Assembly (NCBI GenBank): GCA_002411015.1
Contig: DHPY01000074.1
Span: 16,595 to 80,594, forward strand
DNA length: 64,000 bases
DNA from: Armatimonadetes bacterium UBA5352
GTDB lineage: Bacteria; Armatimonadota; Zipacnadia; Zipacnadales; UBA5352
Direction of reading: 5' to 3'
The translations under genes and the position numbers were made by a program. Each line of letters begins with the position of its first letter. The first letter of the stretch is position 1. The notes beneath the pieces are model-generated. The model made no database searches, was not told the origin of the DNA, and was given only the letters and a program-made list of their open reading frames with translations. Below, piece after piece: positions 50,737-59,801 of this stretch.

Positions 50737-51038
50737 TGCGCCTGTATGACCTCGCGACGACCATCCGCAGCAAGAACGCCGGCCCGTTCCGGCTGACGAT
50801 CGACCTCGTGCTGCCCGACGCGACTGCCTTCGCGCGGGTGCTCGCGGCGGAGGCGATGCGGCCCGAGCGGATCGCGGCGCTCTACGAGGCTCCCGCCGGG
50901 GAGGTGCGCGTCATCCCCTTCGAGCGCATCCTGACGATCAAGGTGACGCTGCCCCGGCAGATCAGCTCGGGCGCGCCCGGCGACCGCGACGTCTACGGCT
51001 GCGGCCAGCATTTCCCGCTCGCGAGCCTCGACCTCTGA
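50736..51038 (+). CDS. DUF4387-domain protein
   Basis: The 100-residue protein has the pattern LATTIRSKNAGPFRLTIDLVLPD...YGCGQHFPL, as in DUF4387. These proteins are nearly always encoded after, or fused to, DUF1446 proteins and probably form a complex with them. Its start shares one base with the DUF1446 stop (TGATG). It is the last gene of the catabolic cluster and ends 6 bp before the convergent metalloprotein gene. Confidence 0.87.
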   Translation: MRLYDLATTIRSKNAGPFRLTIDLVLPDATAFARVLAAEAMRPERIAALYEAPAGEVRVIPFERILTIKVTLPRQISSGAPGDRDVYGCGQHFPLASLDL

Positions 51039-51044
51039 GCGCCC

Positions 51045-51710
51045 TCAGTCCTGCTTGACGCCGAGCACGCGGCCGAAGGGCACGCGCAGGGAGATCTGCC
51101 CGGAGCCGGGCGCGCCGACGCTGACCGTCTTCTGGTTCACGCGCATGACCTCCGCGTGGTAAAGCGTGCCCCGGTAGCGGAAGTAGACCTGCCCGCCGCA
51201 GCACAGGCCGGCCTCGCGAAGCTGAGCGAGGCGCGACTCGCAGCGCTTCTCACGGAGTGCGCGTTGCTCCTGCGCCTGGTCCGGCCAACCACGGAACTTC
51301 GTCGCGCTCCCGTTGAGCGTCATCGCGAGCGCCTGCTCCACGCGCTCGGCTGAGAGCAGCCCTCGCTCGCCCGCCTCGCGCACAAGCTCCGCGCACGCCT
51401 CCCGCCAGACGTCTGAGTGCTTCTCGCGCGGGCCGACGACGTGGTGTGCAAGCTCGTGGCAGACGATGAAGCTCAGCGTCTCCTCGTCCAGCGGCGGGTG
51501 CACCGAGAAGCGGATCCGGCGCAGGCCGTCCTGCAGTGATGCCTGGCCGATGTAGCTCTTCACGCACTTGATCTCGACGAAGTCCACGCGGCCGCGCATC
51601 AATCCCTGCACGGCCTCCGAACGCAGGTGTTGCGCCAGCGCCCCTCCATGGACGAACTCAATGACAGGAACCTTTGTGCTTGAGGATGCGTCCCTTGCTC
51701 CGGGGCTCAC
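51045..51710 (-). CDS. SprT-like zinc metalloprotein
   Basis: The protein has about 221 residues with a SprT/WSS1-like metallopeptidase core. The zinc motif is HELAHH at 85-90, followed by GPREKHSDVWREAC with a third His (98). The preceding RIRFSVHPPLDEETLSFIVC strand-helix is typical of the family. A C-terminal beta domain of about 60 residues (VYFRYRGTLYHAEVMRVNQKTVSVGAP) could bind nucleic acid. In eukaryotes and some bacteria SprT-like proteins cleave DNA-protein crosslinks; the bacterial role is uncertain. GTG 51710 is chosen because GGAGG lies six bases upstream. In-frame codons extend back to 52253 but run through the repeat element and are not believed coding. Confidence 0.8.
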   Translation of the reverse strand: MSPGARDASSSTKVPVIEFVHGGALAQHLRSEAVQGLMRGRVDFVEIKCVKSYIGQASLQDGLRRIRFSVHPPLDEETLSFIVCHELAHHVVGPREKHSDVWREACAELVREAGERGLLSAERVEQALAMTLNGSATKFRGWPDQAQEQRALREKRCESRLAQLREAGLCCGGQVYFRYRGTLYHAEVMRVNQKTVSVGAPGSGQISLRVPFGRVLGVKQD

Positions 51711-51815
51711 ACTCGCCCTCCAACGCTCTTCCTGATGCGGAACGATCATTTCGCCGGGAGGCCCGTGGGGGCCTTCGCCTGCCAGATGGCGCGTGAGTAG
51801 GCGAGACCGCTTGGA

Positions 51816-51944
51816 GGAGGGGCCGCACGAGCGATGCGCGCGCAGCGCGTATCGCGAGGTCGGCCCATTTCGTCGCGGCACCCGTCCCACTACAGGGCCA
51901 ACCTCGCCTCGCTCGCAGGCTTGCGAGGCTCGTGTGGCCCCTCC
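51816..51944. repeat. REPIN-like inverted pair of the GGGCC...GGCCCCTCC repeat
   Basis: Copy 1 (51816-51866) is on the minus strand and copy 2 (51895-51944) on the plus strand, 28 bp apart. The outer ends GGAGGGGCCGCACGAGC and GCTCGTGTGGCCCCTCC can pair over 17 positions with one G-T mismatch pair. The whole thus forms a long hairpin. A third, single copy lies at 34046-34097. The two-REP inverted arrangement is the REPIN layout. No RAYT transposase gene is present here. It occupies most of the gap (51711-52044) between divergent genes. Confidence 0.65.
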
Positions 51945-52044
51945 GGGTCTTCCTGCGGACTCACTCCGCGGAAGGGTGCAGCGCATGCAGCGGCGAACAG
52001 CCGAACGCAGCTTCATACTCTCCTCGCCCAATTGAGAGGCTCTC

Positions 52045-55000
52045 ATGACGCGATCCATCATTCCCGCCGTGCTGCTCGTCGCACTGCTGCGCCTTACGGC
52101 TGCGTCCGCCGCCGAGGAGCCTGCGATTCTGTTCGCCGAGGGCGACTGCCAGGCGCCCTTCGTACTGCTCCTGCCCGCCGAGCTCGCCCGCGATCCGGGC
52201 GGAGTGACCGTGGTCGCGCATGACGACGGCGCGGGCACAAGGCTCAGCTTCACTGTCGGCCCTCAAGGCTGCTCCGTGACGCAGCAGGGTACGAACGGTG
52301 CGCGTGAGCTTGGCCGGGCGGAGGCGCCGCTTCCCGCGGGCGATGACGCCCAGATCCTGCTCAAGCGCAAGCCCGGCGGCGTGGCGATCGCCTACGACGA
52401 CGCGACGGTCCTGCGCGCGGAGGCCGATCTGCCTGATGGCGGGCGCTGGGGGATTACCGGCGGATCGGAGGAAGCCCTCGATCAGATCATGTTCCAGCCG
52501 GTGGACGCGATCGTCTTCGGCGACGACTTCATGCGCGTGCCGGACCAGCCGGACGACTGGGAGCACCTCTCGGGCGAGTGGCGCGTCGCGCAGCTTGAAC
52601 CGGCGAAGTTCAGCACGAACGCCTTCACGCTGGTGGGCAGCAGTACGGACGACCGGCCCGCTCTGGCGCAGGGCGGGTACTGGTTCTGGGAGGATATGAC
52701 CGCCGAGGCATCGGTGCAGGCAACCTCGGAGACTGGTGGCTTCGGCATTGGACTCGCATGCCAGCCTGATGGCAGCGGCTACCTGATGCGCTTCCTACCG
52801 GAGAGCGGCGCCCGGGGCGTCCTGCAGCTTCTCCGCGTGCAGGGCATGGAGGAGCGCGTGCTGGCGGAGGCGCCGGCGGTGGCGCACCCGGATGAGTGGC
52901 ACCGCCTGGCCATCAGCGGCGTCGGCGGGCGACTGACCGGCGCACTGGACGGCCTGGAGCTTCTCTCGGCGGACGTCCCCGAGCTTGCCCACGGGCAGAT
53001 CGCCCTCTTGGTGCGAGGCAGCGACCCTGTGGCGTTCGATGACGTGGTAGCTTACTCCGGCCCGCGCCGCGACGACCCGCCCGTCACGCTCTCCTACCAG
53101 CAGGAGGCGGCCGACCCGAACGCGCAGGTGTTCATCAACGATCAGTACATGCAGGAGTGGGCCGATGAGCGCGACCAGTGGCGCTCGGGCACCGGCGGCC
53201 TCTGGCACAGCGGCTACTACTGGGGCGACGTGGAGCTTGCGTGGGAGATGACCGGGCGCAGGTACCAGGGGGCCGGCGAACTGCACATCTGCGTGCCCGC
53301 GGGTGAGGTGGCCTTCAACCCGCCCTCCGACCCGCAGCCCGGCTGTCACCTCTCCATCGAGCAGGCCGACGGGAAGCTCGCGCTGACGCTGCGCGAGGGC
53401 ACGGAGGTCCGCGCGGAGGCGACGGTCGAGTCGCCGGAAAGCCCTGTGACGATCACCCTGCGGCGGCGCGCGAACGCTGTCGAGGCGCTGGTCGGCGACG
53501 AGGTAGTCGCGAGCTTCGAGACGGGCCTCCCCGCTGCGGGCAAGGTCGGCATGACCGGCGGCGCCGCACGGATGCAGGCATCGGGCCTGCGCATCGTCTC
53601 GCACAACGTGGTTGATGATACCTTCCGCTCCGCGCCCACTGACTGGCACATCGGCTCCGGCGAGTGGGGCGTCTCCAGCCGCTGGGACTGCACGCCGCGC
53701 TGGTCGTGGTTCCAGGGTCGCTCGGAGGACCTCGCCTCCGTCTGGACGCGCCGCAGCTTCAGCGGCGACATGATCATCGAGTTCTTTGCAGGCATCTCCA
53801 TGGACCAGCCGTGGGCGCCCTTCTATCGCCATCCCGGCAACCTCTGCGTCACGCTTGGCGGCTCGAACGACACCCCCGGCAGCGGCTACTCGTTCATCGT
53901 CGGCGGCTGGGGCAACACCGCCGCAGGCATCTTCCGCAAGGGCGAGCTTGTCGCGCAGTCGCCCGGGTTCGTGCTGCCCGACGTCCTGGATTCCCTCGGC
54001 GGCACCACCGGCCGCGAGGACGCGCACAAGCTGCACAACGAGTGGTGGCGCATCCGCGTCGAGAGGACCGGCGCGACCGTGCGTCTGCTGTTGGACGGCA
54101 AGCTCGCCGCGACCTTTGAGGACCCCGAACCCCTCCCCGGCGGCGCGGTGGGCATCTGGACGCTCGACCAGGCGATGACCGTCGCCCGTGCGCGCATCTA
54201 CTACCAGCAGTACGAGCGCGTAGCCCCGGGGGCGCGCCCGGAGCCGGCGGTGGTGACGGAGCCTCCCGCTGAGGTTCGGCCCGGGCAGCCCACGGCCACC
54301 TTCGAGGCGGGCGCGGGCGGCTGGGGGCCTGCGGTCCCCGGCAGTTGCGCTGTGGCCCTGGAGGAGCGCGAGGGCGGACGCTGCCTCGCGGTCAGCAACC
54401 CAGTCGCAGGTGGCCGCTTCGCCCTCGCGACGCCTCTCGCAGGCGTGGACCTGCGCGAGCATCCGCTGCTGGCGTTTGAGTACGCCATCCCCGATGACGT
54501 GATCATGGACCTCTTCGCGACGGTGCGTGGCCAGCGCTACCGCATTGCGTTGACGGGTCCGGACGAGCCCGCGCCCGGCATCGAGGACGCCGGCCGGGTC
54601 CGCGACGTGCAGGCCGACGGGCAGTGGCGCCAGGCGCTGGTGGACCTGCTCGGGCTGCTGCTGCCGTTCGTCCCGGCTGACGGGCCGGTCGAGCTTGGGG
54701 TGCTGGAGTTCGCGGCGTACGCGGCGCCGGAGTATGCGCGCGCGGGCATCGGCGGGAACCCGAAGGGGGCCGCCTGGCGCCTCGACAGCGTCTCCCTCGG
54801 CGGTGTGCGCGACCTGGCGGCGCCTGACCGCCAGGCGCCTGTGCTGGAGGCATCCGAGCCGCAGCCGGATGCGCGCTGGCTCGGCCGGACCCTCTCGGTG
54901 CGGGTGGCCGACGAGGGGCCCGCGGGCATCGACGAGCGCTCACTGGAGCTTCGTGTGGGCGATCGCCGCTTCCGCCTCGTCGACCGTGGCCTGCGCTGGA

Positions 55001-57042
55001 GCGCCTGCGATGGCGTGCTGGCGCTGGACCTGCGCGAGGCCGGACTGACGCTGGCTCCCGGCAAACAGGTGAGCGTTCAGGCGCAGGCGGCCGACCGCGC
55101 GGGCAATCGCGCGAAGGCGCTGAAGTATGCCTTCACGCCGGACACCGGGGCCGATGGCGCCGCGCCCGATCGGCCCGCGCTGGCGGGACTGCCGCCCTCG
55201 CCGCTGGACTGCGACTTCGAGGCCGATGCGGGGCCGCTCGTGCCCTGGGGCGTGGATGCCGCGGTGGAGTTGCGGCGCGCGCGCGATGCGGCCACGGGCA
55301 ACCCCGTCGGAGGTCAGTGGTGCCTTGAGGCGCGCTGCACGAAGCCGGGCGGGCTGTTCGGGCTGTCGCTTGGTGTAGCGCCCTTTGACGCCTCGCGTTT
55401 CCCCGTGCTGGAGTTTGACTACCGGGCCACTCGGGAGCTCCGTGTGGACCTGATCGTGGAGGTGGATGGCAGCCGGCGGATCATCAAGTTCACGGACAAC
55501 GACGGCACCTGGCGGCCGATCGGAAGCGCCCGTGCGGTCGCTGACGGCCACTGGCACCGGGCCACGATCGATCTGCAGACGATGCTCTCCCGCGCCTGCG
55601 GGCGCAGTGCGCCGCTGCCGGTCACGCAGATCGCCTTCGCGAGCAGCGGCTGGCCCGGAAACCGCGAGGACACGCGCTGGTGGCTGGATAACGTGCGCCT
55701 CGTGCCCGCGGCTGACCTCGGCACGCTGCAGAAGCTCGCGCTTCTGTCGCGGGATGAGAGCGGAGTGGCGGGCTTCGCGTGGGCTGTGGACGAGAACGCC
55801 TTCACCGAGCCGCCTGAGACAGTCACTGCGGGGCACCCTTCGGAGGCGCTGGCCGCGCTCGCAGGGCGGCCAGCGTGGCTCCATGCCGCTGCGGTGGACG
55901 CCGCCGGCAACCGATCGGAGGCGGCGCACATCCTCCTGCGGCCCGTCGCGCACGAGGACACTGCGCCTCCGGTCGCTACCGTGGAGGCGCCCGCTGCAGG
56001 CGCGAAGGCATGCCCTGACAGCATCTCCGTGCGCGTCACCGACGAGGGCCTCGGTGTGAGCCCGGCCGATCTCGCGCTGACGATCAACGACCGCCGCTGG
56101 ACGGTCTCCGACGAGCCGCTCACCTGGGATGCGGCGGCCGGCCTGCTCACCTGGCGGCTTCCGCCGGGCGTCTCTCTCGGAGCGGATGGTGCGCAGGTGC
56201 GCTGCCGCCTCGAGGCGCTGGATCTCGCCGGCAACGCGCTCCAGCCGCTGGCGTGGAGCTTCACGCTGGACGACGCGAGCGACACGACGCCTCCGCCGGC
56301 GCCGGTCGCGAGCTACGTGCCCGCCAATGTGGCTGACAGCAACGACTTCGAGGCGGGCACCGGCGGCTGGGGGAACTTCATCGCCGGGCAGGTCCTGCGG
56401 CTGGACGGGGGTGGCGCGACCGGCCCGGGCTGTGCGGAGCTTCGGCACCTCGGCGGCGGCAACGGCTTCGTGCTCGTGCGCGACTTCGGCGACGGCTGGC
56501 GCGATCATCCGATCGTGCGCTTCCACTACCGCTCAGACAGCCCGAGCCCCGCGCGGCTGGAGGTCTTCGGCACCACCTTCGACGGCTCGCGCGACCAGTG
56601 GACCTCGCTCGGAACGCTCCCGATCTTCGGCAACGGGTGGCTCACCGCTGAGCTGGATGTCGCACAGGTTCTGCGCCGAACGAGCCCGTCGCTCGACATC
56701 CACCGGATCTTCCTGAGCATTACGCTGCCGCCCGATGGAGCCATTTTGGTCGATGATTATGCGATGTACTCGGCCGTGGCGACCGAGGCCGGCTTCCGCT
56801 GGGCCGCCCCCGTAGACCCGAGCGGGATCGCGGGCTACTCGTGGGTGCTTGATACAGCCGACGACACCGTCCCGCCGGAGCAGATCACCGGCTCGGACCT
56901 CAGCACGGCGTATACTGATCTTACGCCCGGCCGCTACGTCTTCCACCTGCGCGCATGCGACGGCGCGGGGAACTGGGGGCCGCCCACGCACCTTCCGATC
57001 ACACTGGAGGCGCAGCAATCAGCAGCACAGGGCAATGGGTGA
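52045..57042 (+). CDS. Very large modular secreted protein (concanavalin-, FEA- and Ig-like repeats)
   Basis: The 1665-residue protein has a signal peptide (cleavage near ASAAEE). Internal repeats are visible. Two concanavalin/DUF1080-like modules lie at about 155-345 and 525-745, each opening with a D-D-x-F/M-R...W...GEW pattern. Three jelly-roll-like modules begin near 751, 1056 and 1434, with FEAGAGGWG, FEADAGPLVPWG and FEAGTGGWG. Two Ig-like modules at about 940-1030 and 1320-1415 share VSVRVADEGPAGID / ISVRVTDEGLGVSP. Linker segments with EAAHILLRP and AGNW patterns follow. It probably binds carbohydrate or the cell surface; no catalytic residue is identifiable. GAGAGG precedes the ATG by five bases. 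It is co-directional with the CapA-M15 gene 92 bp downstream. Confidence 0.8.
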   Translation: MTRSIIPAVLLVALLRLTAASAAEEPAILFAEGDCQAPFVLLLPAELARDPGGVTVVAHDDGAGTRLSFTVGPQGCSVTQQGTNGARELGRAEAPLPAGDDAQILLKRKPGGVAIAYDDATVLRAEADLPDGGRWGITGGSEEALDQIMFQPVDAIVFGDDFMRVPDQPDDWEHLSGEWRVAQLEPAKFSTNAFTLVGSSTDDRPALAQGGYWFWEDMTAEASVQATSETGGFGIGLACQPDGSGYLMRFLPESGARGVLQLLRVQGMEERVLAEAPAVAHPDEWHRLAISGVGGRLTGALDGLELLSADVPELAHGQIALLVRGSDPVAFDDVVAYSGPRRDDPPVTLSYQQEAADPNAQVFINDQYMQEWADERDQWRSGTGGLWHSGYYWGDVELAWEMTGRRYQGAGELHICVPAGEVAFNPPSDPQPGCHLSIEQADGKLALTLREGTEVRAEATVESPESPVTITLRRRANAVEALVGDEVVASFETGLPAAGKVGMTGGAARMQASGLRIVSHNVVDDTFRSAPTDWHIGSGEWGVSSRWDCTPRWSWFQGRSEDLASVWTRRSFSGDMIIEFFAGISMDQPWAPFYRHPGNLCVTLGGSNDTPGSGYSFIVGGWGNTAAGIFRKGELVAQSPGFVLPDVLDSLGGTTGREDAHKLHNEWWRIRVERTGATVRLLLDGKLAATFEDPEPLPGGAVGIWTLDQAMTVARARIYYQQYERVAPGARPEPAVVTEPPAEVRPGQPTATFEAGAGGWGPAVPGSCAVALEEREGGRCLAVSNPVAGGRFALATPLAGVDLREHPLLAFEYAIPDDVIMDLFATVRGQRYRIALTGPDEPAPGIEDAGRVRDVQADGQWRQALVDLLGLLLPFVPADGPVELGVLEFAAYAAPEYARAGIGGNPKGAAWRLDSVSLGGVRDLAAPDRQAPVLEASEPQPDARWLGRTLSVRVADEGPAGIDERSLELRVGDRRFRLVDRGLRWSACDGVLALDLREAGLTLAPGKQVSVQAQAADRAGNRAKALKYAFTPDTGADGAAPDRPALAGLPPSPLDCDFEADAGPLVPWGVDAAVELRRARDAATGNPVGGQWCLEARCTKPGGLFGLSLGVAPFDASRFPVLEFDYRATRELRVDLIVEVDGSRRIIKFTDNDGTWRPIGSARAVADGHWHRATIDLQTMLSRACGRSAPLPVTQIAFASSGWPGNREDTRWWLDNVRLVPAADLGTLQKLALLSRDESGVAGFAWAVDENAFTEPPETVTAGHPSEALAALAGRPAWLHAAAVDAAGNRSEAAHILLRPVAHEDTAPPVATVEAPAAGAKACPDSISVRVTDEGLGVSPADLALTINDRRWTVSDEPLTWDAAAGLLTWRLPPGVSLGADGAQVRCRLEALDLAGNALQPLAWSFTLDDASDTTPPPAPVASYVPANVADSNDFEAGTGGWGNFIAGQVLRLDGGGATGPGCAELRHLGGGNGFVLVRDFGDGWRDHPIVRFHYRSDSPSPARLEVFGTTFDGSRDQWTSLGTLPIFGNGWLTAELDVAQVLRRTSPSLDIHRIFLSITLPPDGAILVDDYAMYSAVATEAGFRWAAPVDPSGIAGYSWVLDTADDTVPPEQITGSDLSTAYTDLTPGRYVFHLRACDGAGNWGPPTHLPITLEAQQSAAQGNG

Positions 57043-57134
57043 TCTCGCTCAGGAATCTCAGGTAGGCGCCGATACTGGCGGAGTGAAGGCTTCACCGGGC
57101 ACACAGACTCGGTCGGCCGGGAGATCATTCCGTC

Positions 57135-58811
57135 ATGAGGTTGTCCGGAACCTGGAAGTTGCTCGTCGGCATCGCCGTAACTATTCTCCTCGCATGGCTT
57201 GTCGCCTGGTTGTCGGTGGAGCAGAACGGGGCCGCGAGCAAGATCGCGGAGCTCGCGGGCGCGGTTTTGCGATCCGCAGACGCGGAGCCTGAGGAGGCCG
57301 ATGGGCCGTGGCCGCCGGTGATCGCCTTCGTCGGCGATGTGCTTCCCCTGGCGGATCGTGACTACTGGGGCCGCATGGGTTCCCTGCTGACCTCCGCGGA
57401 CTTGACGATCTGCAACCTCGAGTGCCCGATCTCCTCGCGCGGTTCGCGCACCGAACTGAAGCTCGACCCGAACGATCGCGCGCTGCCGAACGAGTACTTC
57501 TTCCGCGCGCCGCCACACCAGGCTGCGAAGCTCGCCGAGGGCGGCTTTGATGCTGTGACCCTCGCGAACAACCACATCATGGACTACGGGAATCACGCGC
57601 TGGAGGACACGCTCCGCCCGCTGGATGAGGCGGGCATCCTGCACACCGGTGCCGGGATGGACCGTGATGCGGCGCGTGAGCCGCTGGTAACGACGCTCAA
57701 GGGCGAACGGATCGCGATCGTGGCATACGTGGACGCCGCCACCCTCCCGGATACCACGCACTTCGCCGCCAAGCACGACACGCCCGGGACGGTCTTCGTG
57801 CACGGCGACGGCTCCGGGCAACCGACCGCGCAGACGGTGAAGCTCCTGCGTGAGGACATCGGCGCGGCGAGCCGCCAGGCGGACTTCGTCATCGCCTCCT
57901 TCCACTGGGGCACGGAGGGCAAGGACGATCCCGCCCCGCTCCAGCGCAACCTCGCCCACCTCGCGATCGACTCGGGCGCGAAGATGGTCATCGGCCACCA
58001 CCCGCACGTGCTGCAGGGGCTGGAGATCTACAAGGGATGCCCGATCGCCTACAGTCTCGGCAACTTCGCGTTCCCGACTCCGTGGGTGAACAACCAGTTC
58101 ACCGCGGTGCTGAACGTGCAGATCGAGGACGGGCGGTGGAAGCGCCTCGCGTGGCATCCGGTGCGTATGGAGCACATCACGGGCGTCCCCGCGCCCGCGC
58201 AGGGCGGCGACCGCCGGCGGATGATCTCGCGGCTCAGTGCCCTCTCCGGGTCGCTCGGGACCACCTACCAGACGGGTGGCGAGGGCGCTCCGCTGTGGCT
58301 GCAGCGCTCAACCGCGGCCGCTGAGGATGCGTTCGCCACTAGACCGCACCCCGAAGTCGAGGGGATGGCGGTGGTGAGCTTCCGCGCGTGGGAGCTTGAG
58401 GAGAGCCGGAAGGTCGCCCGGGAGCGGCGGGTGGTCGTGGCACAGGAACTGGCGGACGAGGTGCGGGCGATCTTCCGCGAGATCTACGAGCGCGAGGAGC
58501 AGTTCCCGATCGCAGAGGTGATCGGCTACGACTACCGTACGCTCGCGGGCTCCGAGGACCGCCTGTCCTTCCACGCGGCGGGGCGCGCGGTAGACCTCAA
58601 TCGCCGGCAGAACCCGATGATCGAGGGCGGCCGGAAGATCGTCCACCCCGACGAGCCGCCGTATGAGCCGGGGGAGTGGCGGCCCGGCGAGGACCCGTAC
58701 TCGATCACTCCCGATGGCTCAGTCGTGCACGCCTTCACCAGCCGCGGCTGGCGCTGGGGCGGGAACTGGACGAGTATGAAGGACTACCAGCACTTCGACA
58801 AGCCGCGGTAG
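57135..58811 (+). CDS. CapA-like metallophosphatase domain fused to an M15-type peptidase domain
   Basis: The 558-residue protein has an N-terminal membrane anchor (about 8-27). A PGA_cap domain covers about 62-340 with FVGDVLPLADRDYWG, ICNLECPIS, LANNHIMDYGNHAL, FHWGTEG, VIGHHPHVLQGLE and YSLGNFAFP. The C-terminal domain, about 440-558, has FHAAGRAVDLNRRQNP and WRWGGNWTSMKDYQHFDKP. That is the His...Asp...His zinc pattern of M15C/VanY-like D-Ala-D-Ala or L-Ala-D-Glu peptidases. The combination suggests peptidoglycan or poly-glutamate processing at the membrane. The ribosome binding site is weak (GGGAG, 11 bases). It follows the 1665-residue secreted protein and converges with the epimerase gene. 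Confidence 0.83.
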   Translation: MRLSGTWKLLVGIAVTILLAWLVAWLSVEQNGAASKIAELAGAVLRSADAEPEEADGPWPPVIAFVGDVLPLADRDYWGRMGSLLTSADLTICNLECPISSRGSRTELKLDPNDRALPNEYFFRAPPHQAAKLAEGGFDAVTLANNHIMDYGNHALEDTLRPLDEAGILHTGAGMDRDAAREPLVTTLKGERIAIVAYVDAATLPDTTHFAAKHDTPGTVFVHGDGSGQPTAQTVKLLREDIGAASRQADFVIASFHWGTEGKDDPAPLQRNLAHLAIDSGAKMVIGHHPHVLQGLEIYKGCPIAYSLGNFAFPTPWVNNQFTAVLNVQIEDGRWKRLAWHPVRMEHITGVPAPAQGGDRRRMISRLSALSGSLGTTYQTGGEGAPLWLQRSTAAAEDAFATRPHPEVEGMAVVSFRAWELEESRKVARERRVVVAQELADEVRAIFREIYEREEQFPIAEVIGYDYRTLAGSEDRLSFHAAGRAVDLNRRQNPMIEGGRKIVHPDEPPYEPGEWRPGEDPYSITPDGSVVHAFTSRGWRWGGNWTSMKDYQHFDKPR

Positions 58812-58813
58812 CG

Positions 58814-59725
58814 CTACAGCAGGCTCTCGACGTGCTCGCGCAGCCCCTCTCCGATCGGCGTGTTCGGCACCTTCAGCCCCGCGAGACGTAGCGGCGTGAG
58901 GTCGTAGATGCGGTGGCAGAGGAACGACTGCCACTCCGGGTGCTCCGCGCGCGCCTGCGCCACCGGGACCTCCTCCACGCGCAACTCCACGCCCAGGATC
59001 TCAGCGATGATCTCATAGTAGCGCACCGACTCGATGATGTCCGGGCCAACAGAGCAGTAGATCGCGCGGTCCGCGAGGTCGCAGCCGTGGGCGCTCAGCG
59101 CCAGCTCCGCAAGGTCGCGCACGAAGATCGGCTGCTGGAGGAAGTGGCCGCCGCCGATCAGCCTCAGGGTCTCGCCCGCGCGCATCCGCTCGATGAGCTT
59201 CGGGTCGCGCCCGTGCTCCGGGAGGCAGCCAAGCTGCGAGCCGGGGCCGTAGATGTGGCAGGGGCGGAAGACCGTCCAGCGCATGTCGCCGGTGTCAGCC
59301 CCGAGCAGCACCTCCTCGCAGGCGCGCTTGCCGGGGCCGTAGCCCTCGCCCTTGAGGAAGTGCGGGTTGTCGAAAGGCTGCGGGAAGGCACGCTTCAGCG
59401 GGTCGAAGACGAAGTCGGTGGAGATGAACACGAGGTGCCCCACGCGCGGTGAGAGGAGCTCGACATCCTGCTGCGCGTCGGGCGCCTGGTAGCCGATGCT
59501 GTCTACCGCGAGGTCCCACTCGACTCCGGCGCCCTCGATAGCCGCCGCGAAAGCCTCAGGCTCCTTGCGATCCGCTATGAGCGTGTTCACGCCCTCAGTG
59601 AGCGGCTTCTGCCCGCGTGTGACCGTCCAGACACTATGACCGGCATCACGCGCCGTCCGCGCGATTGTGCCACTGACGAAGCCGCTACCGCCGATGACCA
59701 GAACCTTCAGCCTGCCGCTGCTCAT
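58814..59725 (-). CDS. NAD-dependent epimerase/dehydratase-like SDR protein
   Basis: The 303-residue protein has an N-terminal Rossmann motif VLVIGGSGFVSGTIAR, a STDFVFDP segment where STS/Y-type catalytic residues normally fall, YGPGKRACEEVLLG with a candidate YxxxK (Tyr-Gly-Pro-Gly-Lys), and FRPCHIYGPGSQLG. This is the extended SDR family acting on nucleotide sugars or related substrates. The substrate is not identifiable. The start is ATG 59725, with GGGAGG ten bases upstream. It converges with the CapA-M15 gene (2 bp gap) and lies downstream of the repeat region and the phosphoketolase gene. Confidence 0.87.
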   Translation of the reverse strand: MSSGRLKVLVIGGSGFVSGTIARTARDAGHSVWTVTRGQKPLTEGVNTLIADRKEPEAFAAAIEGAGVEWDLAVDSIGYQAPDAQQDVELLSPRVGHLVFISTDFVFDPLKRAFPQPFDNPHFLKGEGYGPGKRACEEVLLGADTGDMRWTVFRPCHIYGPGSQLGCLPEHGRDPKLIERMRAGETLRLIGGGHFLQQPIFVRDLAELALSAHGCDLADRAIYCSVGPDIIESVRYYEIIAEILGVELRVEEVPVAQARAEHPEWQSFLCHRIYDLTPLRLAGLKVPNTPIGEGLREHVESLL

Positions 59726-59801
59726 GCTCGTAGACCTCCCGGGAAGACGCGCTTAGCGGCGAGGGGGTTCGGCGAGCGCGGGCGGATACCTGCCTGTGGC
59801 A

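Noticed and set aside
51750..52253. N-terminal extension of the SprT-like gene through the REPIN region
   Set aside because: The extension is Ser/Arg/Gly-rich and reads through the inverted repeat. GTG 51710 has a good GGAGG, and the protein then begins near the family core.
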